Shown here in pieces: positions 10,496 through 20,430 of a stretch of DNA of 64,000 nucleotides. Source of the DNA: Fremontodendron californicum (taxonomy: Eukaryota > Streptophyta > Magnoliopsida > Malvales > Malvaceae); assembly GCA_030761205.1 (NCBI GenBank), contig JAULJL010000046.1:11239590-11303589 (forward strand), given 5' to 3'. Each line of letters begins with the position of its first letter. Position 1 is the stretch's first letter. Both the position numbers and the translations under genes were made by a program. Under the pieces are notes generated by a model. It was not told the DNA's origin. It made no database searches and saw only the letters and a list, made by a program, of their open reading frames with translations.

Positions 10496-11407
10496 AACAA
10501 ACTTCACCTAATTTTATTTTCCAATGGTGGAATATATAGAATATCGTTTTAAATGGCATCCTTATTATTATTATTATGATTACTATTATTATTATTTTGC
10601 CTTAGCCATTGTTGAATGCTTGGAAAGAATATACCCATGTCAAATAAATACTTGTATCGTACACTTTTTCGAATTCAAGTATCATATAGAATAAGTTTTC
10701 AGTATCTACATGTTCTGCGTTCTAATTCTTAATTTACTTATTTTATTATACTAAACAAAATAATATCACTAACGAAATTCATTTCTCGTTTTACTTTGTT
10801 CCACTCCATAATCAAACAGAATTTAAGGTTTAATTTTGTAACCAATGCTATGATACAAGACATAACTAGTAAAGACAGCAAACAATTTAATGTTAATGTT
10901 TTGGGATGCAAAAACATCACTTTCCAACGTTTCACCATTCAACCTTTTTAATTAATTTTCTATTACTATCATAAAAACAAAATATTAGTTGACATACCAA
11001 TTGATATTAGGATATTTTTTTTAATTGATTGAGAAGAAACATTCTTAATTTAAAGAAGTATATATTATGTATAATAATATTTAATTAAAGAGAATCAAAT
11101 TAATAATGATAAAATTTAAAATTGACAAGTTTAGCAAATTAATTCTATTAATGTAGTATTAATTTTACTAAGATGTTGCCAAAATTAAAAATATTGGGAA
11201 CCAAACTAGAATTTTCCCCTTTATATTAGTTAAGAAAGGCACAACTTCCATGTATTTTCATGAATTAATCCTGTCCTCGTTGATCAAGAATACTGCCCAT
11301 TGAATCAATGTAATTTAAAGGTATGTTACTCATTGATCAAAATCCTGATCAAGTGAAAAAGGGTTACTCATTATTTAAGCTTAAATTCCTACCTAAGTCA
11401 ATAGTAT

Positions 11408-11635
11408 TAAAATGCGGCCGTTACGTATCGTAACGGTCGCGACGTAACCTAAATAAAGAGCTCCGCATCGTATTTTATCCGTTACGTAACGTCCGCGATA
11501 TTATCAAATTAATTGAAACACTATTAAATTCACGTCCGCGACAACCGCGACGCGTTACGTAACGCTCGCGACACCCGCAACCGTGACACCGCAACCGCAT
11601 CCGATACAAAATCCGCGACCGCGATTTAGAACATT
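11408..11635. repeat. CpG-dense repeat
   Basis: About 230 bp with many CG steps (words such as gttacgtaacg, gtccgcga, gcgacacccgc). It ends cgaccgcgatttagaacatt, related to the ends of the repeats at 10345 and 14436. It stands out sharply from the AT-rich surroundings. Non-coding. Confidence 0.6.
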
Positions 11636-11908
11636 AGCTTCAAGAACATCCCAGTGTTCGAATGTCAAACCCAAACTTATTGGCAAACAAAACCCTTCTG
11701 CATGTTCCAGCCGCCCTTTCCCAGCGAGCTCAACCTCTACCGAAGCTTAATCTCTTTTTAATTATGAAGCAATGCATAATGTGAATTAAAATGTGGAGGC
11801 AACTTTTGGTTTATGAATAAATGAAAATTTATTAATAAATAACAGTTCCTTTTCTATACATTAATAGTGGAGCTTTTTAATTTCGGGATTAAGAAACTAT
11901 CACAAACC

Positions 11909-12136
11909 TAGTAATTTTGACACGATATGATTACACAACACTGAAAAAATAATTAAAATACAATACAAAATACGATATGACACTAAAAAATAACATGACT
12001 ACACGGACAAGTCAAAATCTATATAAAAGTAATTATTAACATGTCAAAATTTATATAAATAAATAATACTTTAAAAACGATTATGACACGCAAAAATAAC
12101 ATGAATACGACACGAATACACAGATTGTCAGGTCTA
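11909..12136 (-). mobile_element. MITE-C copy
   Basis: Begins tagtaattttgacacgatatg and ends cagattgtcaggtcta, with the family's acacgatacgaa words inside. No clear target duplication. Confidence 0.65.
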
Positions 12137-13890
12137 CTGCCACATGTTCCGTTTATTTTTTTTTTATTTTTTTTTTAAATATACCTTAAGGGATATGTGT
12201 TATCCTGTTAACTCCGCTTGTGGAGTCTAAAAACTCCACTAACAGTGGATGAAATAATTACTCAATAAATAATTTAAGATTTCTTTAATTATAAAATGAG
12301 TTCGTCTTTGATACACTTTTAGTTGAGTTTTTTAACTTCAAAAGCAGAGTTAAGAGATTGTCACATGTCTTATTTATTTATTTTTTACTATACTCTAAGG
12401 ATATGTGTCACCATTCTAAATCTGTTTGTGGAATCTAAAAACTTCACTGGCAATGTATGAGATAATTTCTCATTATAAAATTATTATAAGTTAATTAGTT
12501 TTAAAATTACTTGTAGTCAAATAAAAGTTTAATTAAACTTTAATTTAATTCAAGTAAATGTTATATATTTCAAAATTATCTTCAATTTAATTATATTTGA
12601 AATGAATGTATTAAGTTATATTTATTTAAAATAAATTAATTACTATGTTATTTAAAAAAAAATAATGATAAATAATTTATTAAAACAAAAAATGAGAAAA
12701 AAGGACAAAATAAATAAAATGAGAGTATTTTTAATATTTAAAATAAAATTTGAACAAATTAATATTGGTTTGCCTAATAGAATCCGACAATTATTTACTT
12801 TTTTTAAGAGAGATAAAGTGTTTTTTCAAACTAATAAAGATAAATTGATTTTTAATAAGAACTCATGGATGACAATTATATTTTTTTTTTTCATTTTTTT
12901 TCATTATTTAAAAAAAATAATAATAATGGTAATCAATTTATTTCAAATAAGATAACTTAAAATCTTCGTCTCAAAATTAATAAATAGTTGAATTAAAAAT
13001 AAATTTAAAATGTATTTGGATTAGAATAAAATTTAATTTGATAGTAATATATTTTAAAACCAATTAAATTTCATAATTTTATTTAAAATTAACATAATAA
13101 TTAACATTTTAGGTGTTAATGTATTTATTTTTTATTAAATCTTAGAAGAATAAGAGGATATTTTCCAAACCATAAGGGGGTAAGAGTATTTTTTGCCCTC
13201 TTATGCTATATTCTTGAGTTTTAGGCTATGAAAGTGGTTGAAAGCATGATAATCCATTACAAAGTGTACAATATTCCTTCGATATTTGACACCCTAAAAA
13301 TTAACTTCAATATACTTAGATTTTGTATATAATATGTAATATTTTATCATTTTGGTTAGTTAAATTGGGTTAAACATGCAAAAACGTATATATGATTTCT
13401 TCGTTACAAATTTAGAATGTAATTATGTTTTATTCCGATTTTCGAATATGATTTTGTCCAAATATATGTTTATTATTTATATCTATCTATCCTTGTGAAA
13501 TAATTTATTACATAAGATATTTTAAAAGAAAATACAAAATTTACTTTGTATACTTTGGGTAATCTGAAAGGATATTTTGGATTTGTCTCCTCATATGGTA
13601 TGCTTTGACTCTGCCAATGGAAGTTAAACGTTGACCATATTACATGTACTTTGTGACTCAAAATGATTTCGCACCGTGCCATCATTTTGAGATTAATGTT
13701 TTTTTTTTTTTTTTTTTCAGTACAACCATCTGATTGCTTCTGATATGTTTGGCTCGTGCTACCGAGTTAAATTGTGGTTTATGATACGATTTTGACCCAT
13801 ACTACTAGAGTTATTGTGATTTTTGTTCTGATTCTGATCTATGCCACATAAATTAAATGTGACCTACCATGTTATAAGAGACTTACAAAA
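12137..13890. other. AT-rich gene-free region
   Basis: A word ctccgcttgtggagtctaaa (12212) is repeated in diverged form near 12420, and a related word occurs near 59918. A 96-codon ORF at 12665-12955 is made of Lys, Ile, Asn and Phe codons as expected from AT-rich DNA; I do not accept it. I see nothing else supportable. Confidence 0.5.
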
Positions 13891-13891
13891 A

Positions 13892-14035
13892 TTATGAATT
13901 TGTGAAAAAAATTTTAGCTCTTAGTGCCACTGCTGCCACATAAACTTCATCTTTGCTTCTTGTCAGTGTTGATTTTGTGAAGGAAAGAGATGGCATTTTG
14001 GCATTGCATATGGAAGTGAAGTTAACCGTTAAAGT
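13892..14035 (-). pseudogene. Fragment of an unidentified coding sequence
   Basis: On the minus strand the block SLSFTKSTLTRSKDEVYVAA plus VALRA has the look of real coding DNA (mixed composition, conserved-type residues). I have a weak memory of a conserved plant protein with DEVYVAAVPLRA near its N-terminus, but I cannot name it. Only one exon-sized piece is present and no continuation is seen downstream. MITE-C abuts its upstream side. Confidence 0.4.
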
Positions 14036-14071
14036 AGTTAAAAGACATGAACATAGTATCCCACCGGGATT

Positions 14072-14292
14072 TAGTAATTTTGGACACGACCGGATTACAT
14101 AACACGAATACAATACGAGAAAAATAATTAAAATACGTGAATACAAATATATGAATGCACGAATGTGTTAAAATCTATATAACACGAATTATTAACGTAT
14201 TAAAATTTATATAAATATATAATATTTTAAACACGATTATGACATATAAAAATACACGAACACAATATAAATAAACGAATTGTCAAATCAAA
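14072..14292 (-). mobile_element. MITE-C copy
   Basis: Starts tagtaattttggacacgacc and ends acgaattgtcaaatca, with family words inside. It is next to the gene fragment at 13.9 kb. Confidence 0.65.
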
Positions 14293-15277
14293 TTCCATGC
14301 ACTCAATCAAGCTAGGCCCACCTAAGGGGCCTCCAAGAATCGTAAACAGATAAGTTAAGCCTGATTTCATCTGATGGTGAAAGAAGGCACTGTCTATCAT
14401 TGAGGAAATGGCTGCTTTGATGAAGTTAAAAGAGATTTAAATTGCCGGATGTATTTTCGGTCGTATTATATTTATAGCGATTGAGGACATAATGAATGTT
14501 AATTATCGCGATCAATTGCGATAAATATCAATCATGAATATCGGCAGCAAAAGAAACCAAAACTTCAAAATAACGATCGTAACATCGCGTTACGATAACT
14601 ATTTAAATCCCTAACAACAATTAACTCAGTTTGGGCAAACGTTAAATACAAAACTCGATAATGGCTGATCAACAACTTAATAATTTAACATTGGCTGTAT
14701 ATAAACTCTTTCATCTTTTAAAGATTTTTCATTAAAAAAAAAAGAAGGTTAAATCACTGAATTAATTATATGAATGATATATCATTTTCATACTTGATGG
14801 ATCCTTTGGATTTTTCCCTTCTTAAACATAGTAGAAGAAAAGGAAAAAGAAATTTGCATTCTAAAATTCTGATAAAGTCTTCAAGTTGCCAGAAATATGG
14901 GGGAGTAGGAGGGAGATCAAATCATAGTATTAAACCAGCAGATTTTGTATATAAAGGATGGAGACTCACTAACTGTCAACAAACTTCATCACAGTATCAT
15001 GTGATCAGACCTTATTTGGTACTAAGTTAAAAGTGCTTAAGATTAGGTAGATCTGGTAATTCGTGTATTCCTATTGTGTTCGTGTATTTTGTCGTGTCAT
15101 AATCGTGTTTAAGTTATTTTATATTTATATAAACTAGATTTACTTTTTTGTAGCCTTTTTTTTTATATTTAAAGATAAAATTAATCACTAAATTATTGTT
15201 TATTGATGTACTTTGAAACTTTTATGTAATGATCAACATTCCTACAAAATGGTAGCAATGCTGCCATTGTCCAAATT
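14293..15277. other. Gene-free DNA with two repeat fragments
   Basis: Holds the diverged CpG-type repeat at 14436-14608 (agatttaaattgcc ... cgttacgataactatttaaatcc) and a 5' fragment of MITE-C at 15049-15125 (tagatctggtaattcgtgta). An 86-codon ORF at 14770-15030 has no recognisable motif and no support. Confidence 0.5.
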
Positions 15278-15724
15278 AAACTGAAATCATACAAGGACCT
15301 GAATATTAAGTTGATTTTACCTTTATATTAACCTTTCTGCAGTTAGGCTGTTAAAAAACCTTTCTCAACTTCATGTAATTAAATCAAATCTTCAACATAT
15401 TTAAGGAGAATCCATTAAGTTGCAATAGAAATGAAGACAAATAAGAAAAACAAATGCATCATTTTATAACAATGTGTAGAAAAATCCAAGCACATGTCAT
15501 CCATATTTACTTAATGCTTGGCTACAAGGTGAAAGCCTAAACTGAAATCATACAAGGACCTGGATATTTAAGTTGATTTTACCTTTATATTAACATTGCA
15601 GTTAGGCTGTTCAAAAAGCTTTCTCAACTTCATGTAATTAAATCAAATCTTCAACATATTTAAGGATAATCCATTAAGTTGCAATAGAAATGAAGACAAA
15701 TAAGAAAAAGAATGCATCATTTAT
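15278..15724 (+). repeat. 261-bp tandem duplication
   Basis: The segment from aaactgaaatcatacaagg (15278) is repeated from 15539 with few differences (aatattaag/atatttaag; a 3-base difference near cttt-ctgcag). The second unit stops near 15724, about 185 bp in. Non-coding. Confidence 0.85.
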
Positions 15725-15729
15725 ATCAA

Positions 15730-16570
15730 CTAGGAAAAAAACCCGCGCTACGTTGCGGGTAAAACGATTCGTTTTTTATTTTTTCATTAAATTGAATCAC
15801 TATGATAAATTATACAAAATATGTCATAAATTGAGATACGATATGAACACACAATTTTTTCTCTAAATTGAATCAAAATGTCAAATTATGTAAAATATGA
15901 GATGAATTAAGATACGACACGAACACAAAAATAAAAAAAATAATTAAAACACAACACGAAAAATGATATGAACACGACACGAATATACGAACGTGTAAAA
16001 ATATACATAAAACGAATTATCAAAATGTAAAAATTTATATAAATTTATAATACTTTGTAAAACAAAAAAATAAAACGAATACGAACACGTCACAAACACA
16101 ACATAGAAAAAATAATTAAAACACAACACGAAAAACAACACAAACACGATACGAATACACGAATGTTTAAATATATATATATATATATATAAAATGAATT
16201 ATGAACGCGTAAAAATTTATATAAATTTATAATACTTTAAACACATAAAAAATACGAACACACAAATTATTTTCATTTTTTTCTCTTTCTTTCCTACTAT
16301 TTTTTTTACCCCTACCAATCCAAAGAAAAGTGAGGCCCCAAAGAAAAAAAAAAGAGGAGACGTGGCTGCACCATTTTGGTGCAAAAAATGTAAAATTTAT
16401 TGTATGGATTTTGATACGTAATAATTCGTATTATATAGATTTTGAAACATTCGTGTATTCATGTTAATTTTTTGTGTCGTGTTGTGTTTTGTATCGTATT
16501 TTAATTTTTTCGTGTTATATTCATATCGTGTAATCATGTCGTGTCTAATATAGTTAGATCTAAGACTATC
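15730..16570 (-). mobile_element. Helitron-like 3' end followed by degenerate MITE-C copies
   Basis: On the minus strand the sequence runs through a hairpin (ACCCGC / GCGGGT arms at 15741-15760) and then CTAG (15730-15733) followed by T. This is the arrangement expected at a Helitron 3' terminus: hairpin, short spacer, CTRR, host T. I could not find a matching 5' TC end, so the element length is unknown. The stretch up to 16562 is filled by MITE-C-like DNA (cacgaacacaa, cgaatacacgaatg), ending near ttagatcta at 16555-16562. A short TA run is at 16173-16190. Confidence 0.45.
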
Positions 16571-16652
16571 AACAATGTAGCATGTAAAAATTTTATGATC
16601 TTAATAAGGAAGTTGGAAACAGACTATGGCAGAAGTGTTAGGTAGATTTTGT

Positions 16653-16838
16653 CTATGTTGCTCTTATTCTTTATTTTACTTGAAATATCCGTGTTCGACA
16701 CCCGTTTTCGATGCATAATCATATTTGGGTATGGAGATATGACTCTCTAAATACATGGAAAAACTTAGAAAAACTGAACATACTTGTGTCGGATATGGGT
16801 ACGTCTCCGACACTCACACTCAAATCCGAGTAAGATAA
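16653..16838 (-). mobile_element. MITE-A copy 5
   Basis: Starts CTATGTTGCTCTTATTCTTT and ends AAATCCGAGTAAGATAA. A perfect 8-bp duplication, gattttgt, flanks it (16645-16652, 16839-16846). Confidence 0.92.
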
Positions 16839-17329
16839 GATTTTGTGATTCTAAACTCAGATTGAGGCTCCCAAAGGCCACATTCAAAGAGTGAAGAAAA
16901 AATATATATATATATATATATGCATGTGCAGTTAAACTTTAAAGAACAAATCCTGATCTCAGATTTTGGGTATATTGGAGCAATTGGATGAGATTAGACA
17001 GTGGACAAATTTTAAACAAAAGGACTATTTATGATTTATTATTATCAAGCAAACATACACACTGCCTCTTCTAATAAACATAAAAGCAAAATCATTAATT
17101 TAAGCAACTTGCTTGGGACCAAGAAACCATTCTCTTACAGAGAACAAATGACCATAAAAATCCCCTCCAATGCAACTTAATGTATGTTAAGCCACTTGGC
17201 AAGTTATCATTGGTGGGTTATTTACATTAATTCCCATGTCCCAAGCCCTCATCCACCTTACTACATCCTTATTGAATTCTACATAGAAACTAAACCATGA
17301 CTTTGACATGCAAACTTAGCTAAAGCTTA

Positions 17330-18090
17330 TTACTCAGTCTTCTCAGCTGGAGCTTCTTTTTCAACATTATTCTCCTCACTTTCAGCTGGTTTTTCTTCTT
17401 CTTCTTCTTCTTCTTCCTTAGCAACTTCCACTTTGGGTGCTTCAACTTGGGCCTCTGGTTCTGGTTCTGGTTCACTAGAATCTGCAGTTTCTTTAGTTTC
17501 TTCAACAGTTTGCTCAGTAGTCTCCTTGCTTTCCTCGACAAATGGAGTTTCCTCTTGTTTTTTCTCAAATTCTGGCTCCTCAGTGACAACCTTGGCCTCT
17601 TCTACCAAATCCTTGGTTTCAACTTCAATTAAGGCTTCAGGTTTTGGAGCCACAGGTTCTTCAGATGTTGCTGCAGGCTTTGCTTCCTTTGGCTCTTCAG
17701 CAAAAGGTTCCATTGCAGGAGATTCAGCGGCTGGCTCTTCTTTTGTAGTTTCTTGAACCTTGATTGACTCTTCAGTTTTCTCCTCATTAGCTGCATTTTG
17801 ATCTGATACAACCTACAAAAACACATTAGTGAAGAATCATTTTGTCACTTTAGTGAAGAATAAAAAAATGGGATTTGGATAATGAATGTTAAGAATCAAG
17901 ATACATGAACGTTTAATTTTGATTTTGATTTTGCACTATTTCTACTTAGCTGCTGCATCTATAAAACAAGATCAGGTGATAAATGGTATTAACTATTAAG
18001 ACAAGATCAGCTAATGAACACAAAGGAATTTGATAAAACCAAGCTCAAATGGAGAAGTTAATTAGAATTCAATACCTCTGCAGTAGCCAT
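17330..18090 (-). CDS. Small acidic Glu-rich protein, function unknown
   Basis: Two exons, 18076-18090 and 17330-17812, join in phase (GAG|GTT) to 498 nt, 165 residues. The start is MATAEVVSDQNAANEEKTEE; the five-codon first exon with a good GT donor (GAG|GTATTG) and a TTGTAG acceptor supports it. The protein is almost wholly Glu, Lys, Pro, Ala, Thr and Val in repeats such as EEPKEAKPAA and VEETKE, with a run of eight Glu from a TCT/TTC triplet tract (17391-17416). There is no signal peptide, no membrane span and no known domain; it is predicted to be disordered. Similar low-complexity acidic proteins exist in many plants without a settled role. The gene structure is believable; the function is not inferable. 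Confidence 0.8.
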
Positions 18091-18238
18091 AGGATTGCCA
18101 AGGAAATGTAATTAGAAACTACAAAGAAAAATTTGGAAGAACAGGCAGATAATTAAAGTCAAGCAGAGAAAGAATGCTTTGAGTTATGCAGAGATGACCA
18201 AAGAGAGTGGCTTATACATAGGTGTATAGGCCTAAAAG

Positions 18239-18262
18239 TAGATGAGAGAGAGAGAGAGAGAG
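18239..18262. repeat. (GA)n tract upstream of the Glu-rich gene
   Basis: A run of GA dinucleotides (agagagagagagagag) about 150 bp upstream of the minus-strand start, in the likely promoter or 5' UTR. Confidence 0.8.
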
Positions 18263-18294
18263 GAGGTGGTGGGTGCAATTGAAGAATTTTAAGA

Positions 18295-18428
18295 TTTCTT
18301 TTTTATTACAAGGAATCCGTAAACTTAGGTGGCCGGGTTACAAATGCTGAGATTCGAACTACAGACTTATTTAATAAAAGTGGCTGCAAAAACCAATTGA
18401 ATTAAGCCCAAGTTCGAAGAATCTTGGG
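18295..18428 (-). mobile_element. tRNA-derived SINE, array copy 1
   Basis: Reading the minus strand: ATTCTTCGAACTTGGGCTTAA (head), box A-like AATTCAATTGGTT, box B-like AGTTCGAATCTCAGCATTTG, then a body ending in a weak A-rich tail. It has the most damaged tail of the three copies. Confidence 0.75.
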
Positions 18429-18589
18429 AATTTTCGATGTAGGATACCTATCCAGAAGTTTTCGCAACTCAATCATGTATGATGGAATCATCAAAGATTT
18501 GACTTTTTCGAACTCTGTCTGTAACTCACTATAAGCTCGGGAAACAAAGAGAAGATGTGTACGAACGAGATATCCAACAACAAGAAGAA

Positions 18590-18739
18590 TTTTTTTTGTA
18601 CAAAGGATGTCGTAACTTGAGTATAGGGATAGGAGTTGTAAATGCTGAGATTCGAACCCCAGACTTGCTGAATGTCATCTCTTAAAAATGGCTGCAAGAA
18701 TCAATTGGATTAAGCCCCAGGTTCGAAGAATCTTGGGAT
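18590..18739 (-). mobile_element. tRNA-derived SINE, array copy 2
   Basis: Head GATTCTTCGAACCTGGGGCT, box A-like TTAATCCAATTGATT, box B-like GGGGTTCGAATCTCAGC, tail TTTGTACAAAAAAAA. About 150 bp. It is 160 bp from copy 1 and abuts copy 3. Confidence 0.82.
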
Positions 18740-18741
18740 TT

Positions 18742-18900
18742 CCTTTTTTGTACAAAAGATGCCATAACTTGGATATAGAGATAGGGGTTGCAAATGCTGA
18801 GATTCGAACTCTAGACCTGCTGAATGTTACTTGTTAAAGGTGGCTGTATAAAGTATAAACCAACCGAATTAAATCACAGGTTCGAAGAATCTTGGGATTT
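18742..18900 (-). mobile_element. tRNA-derived SINE, array copy 3
   Basis: Same order and orientation: head CAAGATTCTTCGAACCTGTG, box A-like TTAATTCGGTTGGTT, box B-like AGAGTTCGAATCTCAGC, tail TTTTGTACAAAAAAGG. The tail runs straight into the head of copy 2. Confidence 0.82.
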
Positions 18901-19984
18901 GACACCTCATCTCACTAACTACAAGGTAATTAGCATGTTTGGCAATAATGCTAAAAGTCTGTCTTAGAGATGAGGTTAAGCTATATTCAATTACACCACT
19001 TTGTAAACTTTTGATTGAGGTGGCCAACTAATGGAGGCCATTTTCAGCTAAGGCCTTCATCTTTTTCTGGTTTTGTGATTGTGTGCTTTTTACAGTCAGG
19101 CTTGGAAATTACCTGACTATCATCCATTCATATTCCAATCCCCCTCACCCCCCACATTCTAGTTGCTTTACCATTCATTTACAATCTGTTAATATTGTCA
19201 CTTATATTGTTCCGATTTTTTTTTTTTAAGTACTCGTGTTCGACACTAGTTTCAGACGTTTATATAGACATGGATATGAGAATGTGATCCTCCAAGAACC
19301 CTCCAAATACATAGAAAAAATTGAACATATCCGTGTCGAACACATACCTGCATCCAACATTCACACCAGAATCCGAGTAATATAGATTGCCATTAGCAAT
19401 TCCAACATACTTTTATTACTGTAAATATCTTGTAAACAGTTTCTTTTAAACAAAATTTTTGATAAACCAAACTTTCTTAGTCAGTAAAAGAATAATAATG
19501 AATTCAAGATAAACCAGTTTACCAATAAGCTATCAAGAGAATTCATCAATTTACCATTCAATTAAACAGGGTTGATCCTTGTGGAGAATACTCGAGAAAT
19601 AAAATCTTAAATGCATCAAATTAATACGAGAAGTTTACATTTAAAATTGCCCTAAGAAAGGATTAATTGTACAGTAAAAATCTACAATTCAGTGATATAT
19701 TAACAACCTGTAAGCCATTAAATCTCAAGTTTTTTTTTTCTTTATCTTAGACCAAAAGCAGGAGGGCAATTTACTACTAATAGTTTAGAGAAGCAAGTAA
19801 TCAACAGAGGCAGCTCAGCTGATATGGAAAGTTTGGCAGATCAAATGCCCACACAAAGATGCAATCAATGGACAGCAGAAACGAATCAAATTCTGATGTG
19901 GCAGGTTGCATGGACCATGACCTTCTGGTTAAAACTAGAAAACCTTTCCACATCTGATAGGAAGGCGATGGGACCCCATTGGGA
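18901..19984. other. Region with MITE-A copy 6; otherwise unassigned
   Basis: A MITE-A copy (minus orientation) spans 19204-19385 (tatattgttccgattttt ... ccgagtaatatag). The stretch 19740-20030 has balanced base composition and a 62-codon ORF (19824-20012) with an overlapping antisense ORF. I recognise no protein in either, so it is left unassigned. Confidence 0.5.
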
Positions 19985-20430
19985 CATACACCCTGATGGT
20001 GGCATCGATTGACAGACATAGTTCTCCTGTCAAGTCACGTCGAGAATTTATGTTGTTCCAATTTTTTTTTTTGAAGTATTCGTTTCTGATATTTGTGTCT
20101 GACGCATATTCGAACATGAGTATGAGGATATGATCCTCCATGTACCCTCCAAATACATGGAAGACATACACCCCCTGATGGTGGCATCGATTGACAGAAA
20201 TAGTTCTCCTGTCAAGTCACGTCGAGGATTTATGTTGTTCCGATTCTTTATTTTTTTTTTTTTGAAGTATTCATGTCTGATATTTGTGTCTGACGCATAT
20301 CTGAACATGAGTATGAAGATATGATCCTCCATGGACCCTCCAAATACATGAAAATCTTGGGAAAAATTGAACATACTTGTGTCAAAAACATATCCATATC
20401 TGACACTCATATTCGAATCCGAGTAATATA
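19985..20430 (-). repeat. Tandem duplication with breakpoint inside MITE-A (copies 7 and 8)
   Basis: The unit from acatacaccctgatggtgg through gtcaagtcacgtcgag and into a MITE-A body as far as aatacatggaag (19985-20163) is repeated from 20164. The first MITE-A is cut off at the junction; the second (20231-20430) continues to its 3' end, ccgagtaatataa. The first unit is about 179 bp. Confidence 0.85.

Larger units (their letters stand above)
10250..11710 (+). pseudogene. Polygalacturonase (GH28 pectinase) remnant
   Basis: Co-linear fragments of a plant exo-polygalacturonase-like protein can be read. They are AQVFYVVAKYGAKADEKTDL (about 10268-10327, the family start VF.V..YGAK.DGKTD), LLNAWKE (about 10610), RFNFVTNAMIQDITSKDSKQ with FNVNVLGCKNITFQRFTI (about 10827-10942), VDQEYCPLNQCNLK (about 11280-11322) and SFKNIPV (about 11637). 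They lie in different frames with stops between. The central catalytic blocks expected for GH28 (NTDG, DD, GHG) are not found, so this is a dead copy. Two CpG-rich repeats (10347-10495, 11408-11635) are inserted in it. Confidence 0.75.

Noticed and set aside
12665..12955. 96-codon Lys/Ile/Phe-rich ORF
   Set aside because: Composition is that of random AT-rich DNA; no motif, no context.
17433..17756. Ser/Gly-rich ORF on the + strand
   Set aside because: Antisense shadow of the Glu-rich minus-strand exon, whose two-exon structure and stop are convincing.
19824..20012. 62-codon ORF, unusually balanced composition
   Set aside because: An antisense ORF of similar length overlaps it, part is included in a tandem duplication, and I recognise no protein.
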